DNA of 64,000 bases from Hyphomonadaceae bacterium. GTDB lineage: Bacteria; Pseudomonadota; Alphaproteobacteria; Caulobacterales; Hyphomonadaceae. This document shows, piece by piece, positions 9,189 through 20,895 of this stretch (position 1 is its first letter; each line of letters starts with the position of its first letter). Position numbers and translations under genes: made by a program. Location: NCBI GenBank assembly GCA_027485145.1, contig JAIXRO010000027.1, positions 19,743-83,742 of the forward strand, given 5' to 3'. A model generated the notes under the pieces. That model worked only from the letters and a program-made list of their open reading frames with translations, searched no databases and had not been told where the DNA came from.

Positions 9189-10166
9189 TCAGTCTCCGGA
9201 ATTTGGGCGGCTTTGACGGCGAAGCACCATCGGCGGCTGGCCATAGGCGCGCACGAAGGCGAGCCGCATCCGCTCGGCGTCCCCGAAGCCGGTTTCGATG
9301 GCGATTTGCTGCAGGGAAAGATGGCCGGATTCGACCGACTGGCGCGCCGATTCCAGGCGTAGCTTTTCAATGAAGCGCGCCGGGGTCGTGCCTGTCTCGC
9401 TGCGAAAGACGCGGGCAAAATTGCGGGGACTCATCGCGGCGCGTTCGGCCAGGGAGTCCACATCCAGCGGCGCGGCGAGATTGGTCCGTATCCAGCCGAT
9501 CAACTCATCGAACCGGCCAGACGCCAGCCGGACATCCTGCATCACGGAGAACTGCGATTGCCCGCCGGCGCGGCGCTGGTGCACCACGAGTTCCCGTGCG
9601 GCCCGGCGTGCGACGTCTTCGCCGAGGTCATCCTCGACCAGCGCAAGCGCAAGATCGATGCCTGCGGTGATGCCTGCGGACGTCCAGAACTTGCCGTCTC
9701 GCACATAGATGCGATCTGCGAGCAGTTTGGTGTCCGGGAAGGCGCGTTCAAACGTCGCCGAGCGGCGCCAGTGGGTGGTGGCCTGCCGGCCTTTCAGCAA
9801 ACCCGCAGCGGCAAGCAGGAACGCGCCGGAGCAGACCGAACAGGTGCGCCGTGTACGGACAGAGAGGTCACGGATCGCGCTCAGCAGCGCTTCGTCGGCG
9901 ACCGCTTCGCGGGTGCCCTCGCCGCCAGAGACGACGAGCGTATCGACCGTCAGATTGTCCGGCAGGCGTTCGGACACGAGCGAGACACCGCAGGAGGACT
10001 GAACGGCGCCGCCCTTCAGGGAGTAGAGGCTCTGCCGGTAGGGCGGAGGCGACATGCCGCGCATCGGCATTTCGAACACACCCATGGGTCCGGCAGCGTC
10101 AAGAAGCTGAAAGCCTTCGAAGATGAGCACGCCGATGTCGCGCGGACCATGTATGGCAGGTTTCAT
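9189..10166 (-). CDS. GlxA family transcriptional regulator (DJ-1 domain plus AraC HTH)
   Basis: 325 residues. The N-terminal DJ-1/PfpI-like domain (about 10-190) has FEGFQLLDAAGPMGVFEM, VSGGEGTREA and the CSVCSGAFLLAAAGLL nucleophile-elbow region. It is followed by an AraC-type double helix-turn-helix domain (about 220-315) with AERAAMSPRNFARVFRSETG and IAIETGFGDAERMRLAFVRA. Such proteins are ligand-sensing activators. The gene is divergent from a DJ-1 superfamily enzyme gene 66 bases away, which is its likely target. The ATG at 10166 leaves a short leader. Confidence 0.9.
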   Translation of the reverse strand: MKPAIHGPRDIGVLIFEGFQLLDAAGPMGVFEMPMRGMSPPPYRQSLYSLKGGAVQSSCGVSLVSERLPDNLTVDTLVVSGGEGTREAVADEALLSAIRDLSVRTRRTCSVCSGAFLLAAAGLLKGRQATTHWRRSATFERAFPDTKLLADRIYVRDGKFWTSAGITAGIDLALALVEDDLGEDVARRAARELVVHQRRAGGQSQFSVMQDVRLASGRFDELIGWIRTNLAAPLDVDSLAERAAMSPRNFARVFRSETGTTPARFIEKLRLESARQSVESGHLSLQQIAIETGFGDAERMRLAFVRAYGQPPMVLRRQSRPNSGD

Positions 10167-10232
10167 GGGAACATTGTCCTTTCTGCCAGACGGCTTTTAG
10201 GCGAGAAAGTTCCGGCCAGCAAGGAGTCCACG

Positions 10233-10940
10233 ATGAGCACGCCGCCTTTTGTCACTGTCTTCGCCCTCTATCCCAACCTCACGCAGCTCGATTTCACCGG
10301 TCCGCATCAGGTGCTCAGCCGGATCCCGGGCGCGAAGACCATTGTCGCGAGCCGGATGGGCGGCGAGATCGAAGCCGAAGGCGGGCTCGTGATCGGCCGG
10401 ACAACGCCGCTCGCCGACATCGAGCGCTGCGACCTGATCTGCGTGCCCGGCGGTATGACCGCGACGGAGGCTGCGCTTGACGAAGAGTTCGTCGCGCACA
10501 TCCGGCGGCTGGCACTCGGCGCAAAGTATGTGACGTCCGTCTGCACCGGCTCGCTCATTCTGGGCGCTGCTGGCCTGTTGCAGGGCAAGCGCGCGGCATG
10601 CCACTGGGCATGGCGCAGCCTGCTCACCGAATTCGGCGCGATTCCGGACGAGGCGCGGGTCGTCCGTGACGGGAACATCTTTACGGGCGGCGGTGTGACG
10701 GCCGGGATCGACTTTGCCTTCACGATGCTGACGGAAATCTCCGGCGAGGCGTATGCGAAAGCCTTGACGCTGGGGCTCGAATACGCGCCGTCACCGCCCT
10801 ATGGCTGCGGCCGGCCGGAACTTGCCGATGATGCGACGCTACGGCTGGTGGCCGGCAACATGGACAAGGTGATGGCGCAACGGATGGCGGAGGCGCAGGA
10901 AGCCGGACGGCGGCTCAGCCGCTATGCGACATCGCCGTAG
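10233..10940 (+). CDS. DJ-1/PfpI family protein, isonitrile hydratase-like
   Basis: 235 residues from an ATG with a perfect AAGGAG 7 bases upstream; the open frame extends further upstream but that part overlaps the divergent regulator. Family features: [20 protein letters not shown], the VPGG turn at 71-74, the nucleophilic Cys104 in [15 protein letters not shown], and [15 protein letters not shown]. The arrangement resembles InhA-type isonitrile hydratase (isonitrile to N-substituted formamide), but related DJ-1 proteins differ in substrate, so only the family is sure. It is divergent from a GlxA-type regulator and its 3' end overlaps rimO by 19 bases on the other strand. Confidence 0.85.
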   Translation: MSTPPFVTVFALYPNLTQLDFTGPHQVLSRIPGAKTIVASRMGGEIEAEGGLVIGRTTPLADIERCDLICVPGGMTATEAALDEEFVAHIRRLALGAKYVTSVCTGSLILGAAGLLQGKRAACHWAWRSLLTEFGAIPDEARVVRDGNIFTGGGVTAGIDFAFTMLTEISGEAYAKALTLGLEYAPSPPYGCGRPELADDATLRLVAGNMDKVMAQRMAEAQEAGRRLSRYATSP

Positions 10941-12280
10941 AGGTCATAATCATCCGCGCCAGTGATCCGGGCGCGGACGATATCGCCGGATTTCAGGGCA
11001 GACTTGCTGGCGACGTAGACGACGGCGTCGACTTCCGGCGCATCCGCCTTGGATCGCCCGATCCAGCCGCCCGGTGTCTGGTCGTCGGCTTCGTCGATGA
11101 TCACGTCGAGGGTCTTTCCGACCTGGGCCGCGGCCCGCGCCGCCGAGACTTCGGCCTGTGCCTCCATGAACCGGTGCCAGCGCTCTTCCTTGAGTTCGGC
11201 CGGGACATGATTGTCGAGCTTGCCGCTTTCGGCATGCGCGACGTTCTCGTACTGGAAGCAGCCCGCGCGGTCGATTTTCGCTTCGCGGATGAAGTCGAGC
11301 AGGATGTCGAAATCCTGGTCTGTCTCGCCCGGGAAGCCGACGATGAAGGTGGAGCGGATAGCGAGGTCCGGGACATCGCGGCGCCAGTTGGCGATGCGGG
11401 CGAGGACCTTGTCCTGATTGCCCGGACGCTTCATGGCCTTGAGGACCGGGGCCGAGGCATGCTGGAACGGGATGTCCAGATACGGCGTGATGAGGCCTTC
11501 GGCCATCAGGGGGATGATGTTGTCCACGTGCGGGTAGGGATAAACGTAATGCATCCGGGTCCAGACGCCGAGGCTGCCCAGACCGCGCGCGAGATCAAGG
11601 AAGCGCGTCTCGTATTCGGCGCCGCGCCAGGTTTCCGGCTTGTAGCGGATATCCAGTCCGTAGGCGGACGTATCCTGACTGATGACGAGCAGTTCCATGA
11701 CGCCGGCCGCGACCAGCTTTTCGGCTTCGGTCAGCACATGGTGGATCGGGCGGGAGACCAGATCGCCGCGCAGTTTCGGGATGATGCAGAAGCTGCAGCG
11801 GTTGTTGCAGCCTTCGGAAATCTTGAGGTAGGCGTAGTGACGCGGCGTGAGGCGCAGGCCGCTCTCGGGCACAAGGTCGAGGTGCGGATTGTGCGGCGGG
11901 GTGAGGTGGGTGTGCACCGCGTCCATCACGGCTTCATACTGGTGCGGCCCGGTGACGGCGAGCACCTTCGGGTGCGCGCGCTGGATCACGTCCGGCTCGG
12001 CGCCGAGGCAGCCAGTGACGATGACCTTGCCATTGGCTTCGATGGCTTCGCCGATGGCAGCGAGGCTTTCATCGCGGGCGGAGTCCAGGAAGCCGCAGGT
12101 GTTGACGAGCACAAGGTCGGCGCCTGCATAGTCCGGCGCGATCTGATACCCCTCGGCGCGCAGGCGCGTGATGATCCGTTCGGAATCGACGAGCGCCTTC
12201 GGGCAGCCGAGCGAAACGATGCCGACTTTCGGCGTCTTGGCGGCCCGGATGGGCGCGGGGGCGAGCGGTGTGTCTGTCAT
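10922..12280 (-). CDS. rimO: Ribosomal protein S12 methylthiotransferase RimO
   Basis: Radical SAM enzyme that adds a methylthio group to the conserved Asp of ribosomal protein S12. About 452 residues from the ATG at 12280. The UPF0004 domain holds the auxiliary-cluster cysteines in [24 protein letters not shown] and VTGCLGAE. The radical SAM motif is [10 protein letters not shown]-terminal TRAM domain ends in [16 protein letters not shown] and the DLYGDV ending mark RimO rather than MiaB. An ATG 8 codons upstream is possible. The 3' end overlaps the convergent DJ-1 gene by 19 bases. Confidence 0.95.
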   Translation of the reverse strand: MTDTPLAPAPIRAAKTPKVGIVSLGCPKALVDSERIITRLRAEGYQIAPDYAGADLVLVNTCGFLDSARDESLAAIGEAIEANGKVIVTGCLGAEPDVIQRAHPKVLAVTGPHQYEAVMDAVHTHLTPPHNPHLDLVPESGLRLTPRHYAYLKISEGCNNRCSFCIIPKLRGDLVSRPIHHVLTEAEKLVAAGVMELLVISQDTSAYGLDIRYKPETWRGAEYETRFLDLARGLGSLGVWTRMHYVYPYPHVDNIIPLMAEGLITPYLDIPFQHASAPVLKAMKRPGNQDKVLARIANWRRDVPDLAIRSTFIVGFPGETDQDFDILLDFIREAKIDRAGCFQYENVAHAESGKLDNHVPAELKEERWHRFMEAQAEVSAARAAAQVGKTLDVIIDEADDQTPGGWIGRSKADAPEVDAVVYVASKSALKSGDIVRARITGADDYDLYGDVA

Positions 12281-12325
12281 CCGGCCCCTGCTAGCGCGAA
12301 ACATGTGCGCGGGAAAGCAGCGCCT

Positions 12326-13450
12326 TCACTGCTGGCGGATCGGGAGCGGGCGAAGCGAGGGGCCATTGTCGCCGTCATAGGGCAGGGGTTGCCAGACATC
12401 ACTGACGGGCGCGGGCATATCTGTGGTCGCCTTGTAGAAGGCGTGGGGCGCGTCGCTGCTCGACTGGCGCGCGCTCTGCGCCAGCGGGCCGAGCTGGCGG
12501 AGCAGGTGCGGCGTGACCATGGTGAGCCGGAGCCGCGCTGCGCCGCCATGCCGGGCAAGGGCCAATCCAGCTCGCACCAGAGCCTGCAAAGCGGTGCCAT
12601 CTTCGGGATCGAGCGTCACGAGATCGATCACATCAAGGTAGGGCGGCTCGGCCTCGGAGGGCTTGTTGAACTGGAAGAGGGCAAGGCCCCGGATTGCACC
12701 CGATTGCGGATACGCGAGCAGTACGGGCGCCACCGCCTGTTCGGGATCGGCGAGTCGCCAGGCGAGGGCTTCGGGCGAGCGTTCGGTAAAGAGGCGTGGG
12801 CCGGCGCGCAGATGCGCATCAAACGCGGCGAGGCGCGCGTGCGATATGGGGGCGGCAATGCGCTCCACGTCGCCCGCGTGCCGGGCGAGGATGGCATCGG
12901 CATCCGGCGCGGGGCGCGGAATATCCGGGATCAAGCGCATGTGCTGCCCGCCGACGAGTTCGTGGGCGCGCCAACTGAGCGCGCCGAACGCAACGAGGGC
13001 CGGGTTGGCAATCCAGGACAGTTTCAGCGAACCGGTTTCGGGATAGACGGCAAGCTTCATCGCCATGTAAATCCGTGCACTGACGGGATTGGCGTTCATG
13101 CCGCTGAGCAGCACGGGCGTGTCCTGACGCAGGAAAGTGCGCAGCAGGCTGAGAGCGCGTCCGCCCTGATCGGCCGCCGCGATGAAACTATGGCCGGATG
13201 CAATGAGGTGGGGCGTACCCGCCCGCCAGGCCTTCTGGACCAGGTTACCTAGGAACGCCGAAACGTTGCCGGACCGGTCCTCGACCACCCATCCTGCAGG
13301 CAGGCCGGACTGGCCGGGGTTCTGCCGGATCAGCCAGTCGAAGCCAGCGGCGGTTTTCTGCGCGAACCAGACACGCTCCAGCAGCGCGTTGATCTGCGCG
13401 AGATCGCGCGGCTCAACGGGCCGGATCGTAGGGATGGCCGGATCCGGCAT
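12326..13450 (-). CDS. GNAT-like acyltransferase, uncharacterised
   Basis: 374 residues. The N-terminal part (IRPVEPRDLAQINALLERVW) and the overall layout suggest a two-lobed GNAT-type fold, but I cannot point to a clear acetyl-CoA loop, so the function is open. No signal peptide or membrane helix is seen. It is the next gene after grxD on the same strand, 21 bases downstream, and precedes rimO by 45 bases, so the three may be cotranscribed. Related proteins occur as lone uncharacterised acyltransferases in this bacterial class. Confidence 0.55.
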   Translation of the reverse strand: MPDPAIPTIRPVEPRDLAQINALLERVWFAQKTAAGFDWLIRQNPGQSGLPAGWVVEDRSGNVSAFLGNLVQKAWRAGTPHLIASGHSFIAAADQGGRALSLLRTFLRQDTPVLLSGMNANPVSARIYMAMKLAVYPETGSLKLSWIANPALVAFGALSWRAHELVGGQHMRLIPDIPRPAPDADAILARHAGDVERIAAPISHARLAAFDAHLRAGPRLFTERSPEALAWRLADPEQAVAPVLLAYPQSGAIRGLALFQFNKPSEAEPPYLDVIDLVTLDPEDGTALQALVRAGLALARHGGAARLRLTMVTPHLLRQLGPLAQSARQSSSDAPHAFYKATTDMPAPVSDVWQPLPYDGDNGPSLRPLPIRQQ

Positions 13451-13471
13451 GCGTTCGCGATCCGAAACGGA

Positions 13472-13810
13472 TCAGCTGGCCGTCAGTTCGATGCCCTTTT
13501 CGGCGAGCAGTTGTTTCAGCTCTCCGGTCTCGAACATCTCTTTCAGGATATCGCAGCCGCCGATGAACTCGCCTTTCACATAGAGCTGCGGGATCGTCGG
13601 CCAGTTGGTGTACTGCTTGATGCCGTCCCGGACAGCGGCGCTCTCGAGGACGTTGGTCGAGACATATTCGACGCCGAGATAATCGAGGATCTGCACGACC
13701 GTGGACGAGAAGCCGCACTGCGGGAAAGTGGGCGTGCCCTTCATGAACAGGACGACGTCGTTCTGCTTTACCGCTTTGTCGATGGCGTCGAGGGTCGCTT
13801 GGTCTGTCAT
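13472..13810 (-). CDS. grxD: Monothiol glutaredoxin Grx4
   Basis: 112 residues with the monothiol active site CGFS at 32-35 in the segment [16 protein letters not shown], the [19 protein letters not shown] glutathione-binding stretch, and the family C-terminus. Grx4-type proteins bind a bridging [2Fe-2S] cluster with glutathione, often together with BolA, and carry clusters in iron homeostasis. A bolA gene lies 2.2 kb upstream on the same strand with an M2 peptidase gene between them. Confidence 0.96.
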   Translation of the reverse strand: MTDQATLDAIDKAVKQNDVVLFMKGTPTFPQCGFSSTVVQILDYLGVEYVSTNVLESAAVRDGIKQYTNWPTIPQLYVKGEFIGGCDILKEMFETGELKQLLAEKGIELTAS

Positions 13811-14012
13811 GAAAGTCGCTCCGCATATTCTTTTGATGTGGCGTTTCCGGGCGCAGGCGTCAAGCGAGGCGCGGGATGCCGAATGCGCTTGGCTTCGTCA
13901 TGGGGGGTGGCTTGCGGATTATTGAATATCGATAAAGAATCGCCAGTTGTCGCAAGTCGCTGATCGCGCAGCGGATGGAGCGCGAATAGCGCAGCCGGTC
14001 TCTCGCGAAACC

Positions 14013-14044
14013 AAAAAAGGGCGCTCCGTCTGGGGCGCCCTTTT
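14013..14044 (-). terminator. Terminator of the M2 peptidase gene
   Basis: A perfect 10-bp stem AAAAGGGCGC (14015-14024) / GCGCCCTTTT (14035-14044); on the minus strand it is followed by a run of T. It lies 24 bases after the stop of the M2 peptidase gene, and separates it from grxD, which must therefore have its own promoter in the remaining 200 bases. Confidence 0.85.
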
Positions 14045-14067
14045 CAGTTCCGGTTGTAACCGCGGGC

Positions 14068-15900
14068 TTACCAGCCGCAGGTCTGACCTTCGTTTTCTGT
14101 CTTGAGGTAGACGATCAGCGGATCGAAATACTCGATGATCGCGCTGCCATCCATTTCGCGGGTGCCGGTGAACTTCTCCAGCGTATCGGGCCATGGCTGC
14201 GAGGCGCCGGCTTCGAGCATCGCGTTGAAGCGCTGGCCGACTTCCTTGTTGCCGTAGATCGAGCAGCGATGCAGCGGACCCTCCCAGCCGGCCTGTTCGC
14301 AAGCGGCCTTGTGGAACTGGAACTGCATGATGAAGCTGAGGAAGTAACGCAGGTACGGCGTGTTGCCCGGGATGTGATACTTCGCGCCCGGATCAAATGC
14401 GTCTGCCGGACGTGGGCCCGGAGGCACAACGCCCTGGTTCTTCAGGCGAAGGTCCCACCAGGCCTGATTGTAGTTTTCAGGCGTCGTCTCTCCCGACAGC
14501 ACGCCCCAGCGCCAGCCATCGACGGTGAGCGCGAAGGGAAGGAAGGCAATCTTGTCCAGCGCGGTCTGCATCAGCAGCGCCGTGTCGGCGTCCGGACCCG
14601 GCATTTCCTCGGCGGTGATCAGGCCGATCTGCTGGAAGTATTCCGGCGTGATCGAGAGCGAGATGAAGTCGCCGATGGCCTCGTGGAAGCCGTCATGCGC
14701 GCCGTTCTTGTAGAGGAAATCCTGATCCTTGTAGGCGCGCTGATAGTAGTTGTGACCAAGCTCGTGGTGGACGGTGTAGAAGTCCTCCGAGTTCACCTCG
14801 GTGCACATCTTGATACGGACATCTTCCTGATCGTCCAGATTCCAGGCCGAGGCATGGCATTGCACTTCGCGGCCTTCGGGGCGAACGATCATCGAGCGTT
14901 CCCAGAAGGTGTCGGGCAGGGGCGCGAGCCCCAGCGAGACGAAGAAGGCTTCGGCCGTCTCGACCATCTTGATCGGCGTGTAGCCCTGCTCGACGAGGCG
15001 GGTCGTCACGTCATACTTGAGCGGCGCTGTGGCCGGCTGGACGATGTCATAGATGGACGACCATTGCTGCGCCCACATGTTGCCGAGCAGGTCCGCCCGG
15101 ATCGGGCCGGTGGCGGGCTGGACCGCGTCGCCGTACTTCTGGTTCAGCTTCGTGCGGGTATAGCAGTGCAGCTCCTTGTAGAGCGGCTCGACCTGGCCCC
15201 ACAGGCGCTGGACTTCGGCTTCCATCTCTTCGGGCGGCATGTCGTAGCCCGACAGCCACATCTGATCGAGGCTGGGATAGCCGAGTTCGACGGCGCCTTC
15301 GTTCGCGAGGGTTACCATCTTGGCGTAGTTGTCTTTCATGGGCGGCGAGATCGAATGCCAGCCTTCCCAGACGGCCTTGGTGACGTTCGGATCACGTGAG
15401 GTTTCGATGATCGTGGAGGCGTCATCCACCGTCAGCATCTTGCCCTGATATTCGAACTTGCCGGTGCCGTAGGCGGCGTCGAGATCGGTCGTCAGCGTCG
15501 CGAGCTCTTCGGCGGCGCCGTCACGGGACGGGGCTGGAATCGTGATTCCGCCGCGCAGGATCTGGATCTTGCGGGCAAGGTCCGGCGGCAATTTCGAGAT
15601 GTCGAACTTCTTGGACTCGTTGGCGAGAGAGACGACGAGTTTCGTGCCCTTCGCGCCGGCTTCGGCGGCGGCGGCGTTTGTCTCCGGCGTGATGTTCGTC
15701 GCCTGGTTCCAGTAGGCCTGCGCGGCCTCCCGGTTCATCGCGGCGAGTTCGCTTTCCACCCGGCCGAGAAAAGTCCGCGCTTCGATCGCCATTTCTTCGG
15801 CGGCCACGGCGGCGGGATCGACCCGTTCCTGATACGGCGTGCAGGAGACCAGCACGAGGCCAAGCGCCGCGGCGCTGACCGATTTCATGAGTTTTGACAT
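14068..15900 (-). CDS. M2 family metallopeptidase lipoprotein (ACE-like)
   Basis: 610 residues. The lipoprotein signal has its lipobox ending LVSC at Cys20, so the protein is predicted to be membrane-anchored outside the cytoplasm. The catalytic domain carries the gluzincin zinc motif HELGH at 379-383 and the third ligand Glu407 in HEAIGD, with the family's FYTVHHELGHNYYQ context, identifying a peptidyl-dipeptidase A type M2 peptidase. It would cleave dipeptides from peptide C-termini. It lies between bolA and grxD, genes usually adjacent in relatives, and has its own terminator. Confidence 0.93.
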   Translation of the reverse strand: MSKLMKSVSAAALGLVLVSCTPYQERVDPAAVAAEEMAIEARTFLGRVESELAAMNREAAQAYWNQATNITPETNAAAAEAGAKGTKLVVSLANESKKFDISKLPPDLARKIQILRGGITIPAPSRDGAAEELATLTTDLDAAYGTGKFEYQGKMLTVDDASTIIETSRDPNVTKAVWEGWHSISPPMKDNYAKMVTLANEGAVELGYPSLDQMWLSGYDMPPEEMEAEVQRLWGQVEPLYKELHCYTRTKLNQKYGDAVQPATGPIRADLLGNMWAQQWSSIYDIVQPATAPLKYDVTTRLVEQGYTPIKMVETAEAFFVSLGLAPLPDTFWERSMIVRPEGREVQCHASAWNLDDQEDVRIKMCTEVNSEDFYTVHHELGHNYYQRAYKDQDFLYKNGAHDGFHEAIGDFISLSITPEYFQQIGLITAEEMPGPDADTALLMQTALDKIAFLPFALTVDGWRWGVLSGETTPENYNQAWWDLRLKNQGVVPPGPRPADAFDPGAKYHIPGNTPYLRYFLSFIMQFQFHKAACEQAGWEGPLHRCSIYGNKEVGQRFNAMLEAGASQPWPDTLEKFTGTREMDGSAIIEYFDPLIVYLKTENEGQTCGW

Positions 15901-15970
15901 TTGGGGAGCCCTCCCTTGGAATTTGCCGCAACAGACAGCGAACTCGCCCCAACGTCAATGTGGCGACGCC

Positions 15971-16201
15971 TCAGGGCGCCCGTGTCTTGAGAGCGAGGGC
16001 ATGCAACACGCCGCCCATGTGCCCCTGCAAGGCGTCATAGACCATCTGGTGCTGGCGCACGCGCGGCACGCCGGCGAAGGCGGCGCTGACGATCTCGGCC
16101 TGCCAGTGATTGTTGTCGCCGGCCAGGTCCGTCAGCGTGATTTCGGCATCGGGAAAGCCTTCCCTGAGGAATTTCATCAGCGTGTCTTCGCTCATGCCCA
16201 T
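15971..16201 (-). CDS. bolA: BolA family protein
   Basis: 76 residues from the ATG at 16201, which has an AAAGGAAA site upstream; another ATG two codons later is possible. The segment FPDAEITLTDLAGDNNHWQAEIVS and the closing RVRQHQMVYDALQGHMGGVLHALAL are typical of the short BolA/YrbA type, with the His that joins a Grx-BolA [2Fe-2S] cluster. The partner grxD is downstream on the same strand. It is divergent from the M28 peptidase gene. Confidence 0.93.
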   Translation of the reverse strand: MGMSEDTLMKFLREGFPDAEITLTDLAGDNNHWQAEIVSAAFAGVPRVRQHQMVYDALQGHMGGVLHALALKTRAP

Positions 16202-16291
16202 GCGGCGTTTCCTTTCAAGGCTGAAGCTAGGCAGATGGCGCCCCGTGGGTCTAGGGTCAAGCATTACGAGTCGTGGCATCCGGAGATCCGA

Positions 16292-17326
16292 TTGACCTCA
16301 AAACGCGCCTTTGCCCTCGCCGCCATCATAGGTGTTGTTGCGGCGTTGCTCGGATGGTTCCTGCTGGGTCAGGGCCGCCGCAGCGACGAGATCCCGGGCG
16401 TGACCTACAAGGCGGAGTTCATCAATCCGGGTCCGATGCTGCACCTTGTGGACGTCCTGGCTTCCGACGCGCTTGAAGGGCGTGCGGCCGGCACAGCGGG
16501 CAACGAAGCGGCGCGCGCGTTCGTTCGCAAACGGTTCGAGGAGATCGGGCTGAAACCCTACCTGGCCAGCGGGTGGGAACAGCCGGTCACGATCCTGCCG
16601 CGCCCCGGTCTCGACGCGCCGGGCCCGGGCGCGAACCTGATCGGCTGGGTGCCGGGCGAGACGCCCGGTGAAGGGCCGATGATCGTTGTGACGGCTCATT
16701 ACGATCACCTGGGCGTGGTCGACGGGCAAATCTACAATGGCGCGGACGACAATGCGTCCGGCACCGGGGCCCTCGTGGCAGCGGCGGAGCATTTTGCCGG
16801 AAACCCGCCGAAGCATGACATCCTGTTCGTGGCTCTGGACGCCGAGGAAGTCGGCTTCCTGGGCGCGCGCGAGTTCATGCGCGACCCGGCGACGGATGTT
16901 TCGCGCGCGGCGCTGAACATCAACCTCGACATGGTGAGCCGGTCCGATGTGGGCGAACTCTATGCCGCGGGAACGTATCACACGCCGGCTTTGGCGGACC
17001 TGATCACCGGTGTGGCGAAGGATGCCCCCATCACGTTGCTCATGGGGCATGACCGGCCGGAAGAAGGCATCAACGACTGGACGCTGCAATCCGATCACGC
17101 CGTCTTTCATCAGGCGGGCATCCCGTTCCTTTATTTCGGCGTCGAAGACCATCCGGGCTATCACCAGCCCAGCGACGACTATGCCGCGATCACGCCTGAC
17201 TTCTACGTCCGCGCCGCCGATACGCTGGTGATGGCTATACGCGCCGCCGATGCGCAGTTGCCCGCGATTTTCGCCCTTCGGCGTGCGCCCGTTCCCCCCG
17301 CTCCAACAGAAGGACTGCCCGAATGA
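16292..17326 (+). CDS. M28 family zinc aminopeptidase, membrane-anchored
   Basis: About 344 residues from a TTG at 16292, preceded by CGGAG at the right distance; an ATG at 16235 would add 19 residues without a better site. An N-terminal hydrophobic helix (residues about 5-25) anchors or exports the protein. The M28 di-zinc peptidase signature is complete: TAHYDHLG, NGADDNASGTGA, the catalytic DAEEVGFLGA pair and later FHQAGIPFLYFG with HPGYHQPSDDY. It probably trims N-terminal residues from peptides outside the cytoplasm. The stop overlaps the start of the DUF1993 gene as ATGA, so the two are translationally coupled. Confidence 0.9.
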   Translation: MTSKRAFALAAIIGVVAALLGWFLLGQGRRSDEIPGVTYKAEFINPGPMLHLVDVLASDALEGRAAGTAGNEAARAFVRKRFEEIGLKPYLASGWEQPVTILPRPGLDAPGPGANLIGWVPGETPGEGPMIVVTAHYDHLGVVDGQIYNGADDNASGTGALVAAAEHFAGNPPKHDILFVALDAEEVGFLGAREFMRDPATDVSRAALNINLDMVSRSDVGELYAAGTYHTPALADLITGVAKDAPITLLMGHDRPEEGINDWTLQSDHAVFHQAGIPFLYFGVEDHPGYHQPSDDYAAITPDFYVRAADTLVMAIRAADAQLPAIFALRRAPVPPAPTEGLPE

Positions 17327-17829
17327 CCACTACGGTCTCCTACATGCTCAAGTCTTCAACGAACCAGACGCTGGGCGCCCTGAAGGGCATCCTCGCGAAA
17401 GGCGCGGCACATGCCGGGATGATCAAATGCGAGGAAGCAGCGATGCTCGCCCAGCGCCTTTACCCCGACATGTTCGCGACGCCCCGGCAGGTTCAGATAG
17501 CCTGCGATACCGCAGCCCGCGGCGCGGCGCGCCTCGCCGAGATCGACATGCCGAACTTTCCGGATACGGAGCAGACATTCGCCGAATTGATTGCCCGCTG
17601 CCAGAAGGCGATCGATTTCGTCAACTTCATTGATGATGCCAGTATCGATGCGACGGCGAGCAAGACGCTGGAAATCCCGATGGGGCAGATCACGATGCCG
17701 ATGACGGGGCAGGTGTACCTCTCAAGCTTCATCCTGCCGAACCTGCATTTCCATGCCTCGATGGCGTATGGCCTGCTGCGCATGCAGGGCGTGCCGGTGG
17801 GCAAGCGCGATTACCTGATGCCCGGCTGA
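17323..17829 (+). CDS. DUF1993 family protein
   Basis: 168 residues of the DUF1993 family, helical proteins related in shape to DinB-like bundles and of unknown function. Family blocks are MLKSSTNQTLGALKGIL, KCEEAAMLAQRLYPDMF, and a C-terminal LPNLHFHASMAYGLLRMQGVP. No signal peptide. Its ATG overlaps the stop of the M28 peptidase gene (ATGA), pointing to coexpression. The 3' end overlaps the convergent methyltransferase gene by 19 bases. Confidence 0.88.
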   Translation: MTTTVSYMLKSSTNQTLGALKGILAKGAAHAGMIKCEEAAMLAQRLYPDMFATPRQVQIACDTAARGAARLAEIDMPNFPDTEQTFAELIARCQKAIDFVNFIDDASIDATASKTLEIPMGQITMPMTGQVYLSSFILPNLHFHASMAYGLLRMQGVPVGKRDYLMPG

Positions 17830-18595
17830 GCGGGGCGGGCGACCAGAAGGCGAAGCGATCCCGGATAGGCTGGCTGCGAGCGCAGCTGGCCGAACCGCCG
17901 GTCCCAATCCCCGCTTTCGAGGGACGCCTTCAGTGCACGGACATACTCGGTCTCGGTTTCAGCCGGCACGAAGCTCCAGGCTGAGCAGGACAGGCGCGCG
18001 GCCTCATCCAGGAGCTTCTCCGGGCGGCCATAATAGGCTTCATTGAATCCGTCGCGGCAGTTGAGGGGGACAGGCACGGGGCGGACATCGGCTTGCCCGC
18101 CAAGCGCGGCGTTCAGGCGCGATATCGCCGGATAGCGCCGCGCTTCCGCAGCGAGCACCTCCGGTGCGTACTCATTCAGCCAGAATGCCTGAACCTCGTC
18201 CGGATCGCAGGTCAGGATCACCACCGGCCCGCGCGTGACCCGCCGCATCTCCGACAGGCCGGCTTCTAGATCGGGCCATTGATGCACGGTGAAGGTCGCC
18301 ATCGCCGCGTCGAATAATTGATCCGGGAACGGCAGATTCTCCGCTACCCCGTCGATGGCGACCGAGAGATCGGCAGGTCGCTGGGCGCGCATCGATGCGG
18401 ATGGCTCCAGGGCTGTCACGCGCCGTCCGCGCGGCTCATACGAACCCGCGCCGGCGCCGACATTCAGGATGGTGGATGCATCGGCGAGCGCGTCAAGGAT
18501 CAGCGCCTCGATCAGCGGTTCCGGCTGGCGGTATCGTGCATAATGCTGGCCGATTGCGCCGTAGTTGGCATCACCCGCGCTGCCGTCCGTTTGTC

Positions 18596-18599
<4 letters not shown>
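17811..18599 (-). CDS. Class I SAM-dependent methyltransferase
   Basis: 262 residues from the ATG at 18599, which overlaps the purL stop as ATGA, so it is translationally coupled to purL. The SAM-binding motif I reads [13 protein letters not shown] (about residues 43-55), followed by the acidic strand end ALEPS and the [15 protein letters not shown] motif, as in small-molecule methyltransferases of the type-11 group. The substrate is unknown. It lies where bolA would be expected behind purL in related genomes. The 3' end overlaps convergent DUF1993. Confidence 0.85.
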
Positions 18600-20857
<2,258 letters not shown>

Positions 20858-20895
20858 TCCGGGCGTTTAGCGGCAAAGCCTGCGAGTCGCCAGAC

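Noticed and set aside
13927-13934. TATCGATA palindrome before grxD
   Set aside because: Eight bases in an AT-richer gap; resembles the DUF2807 repeats but too short to claim as a site.
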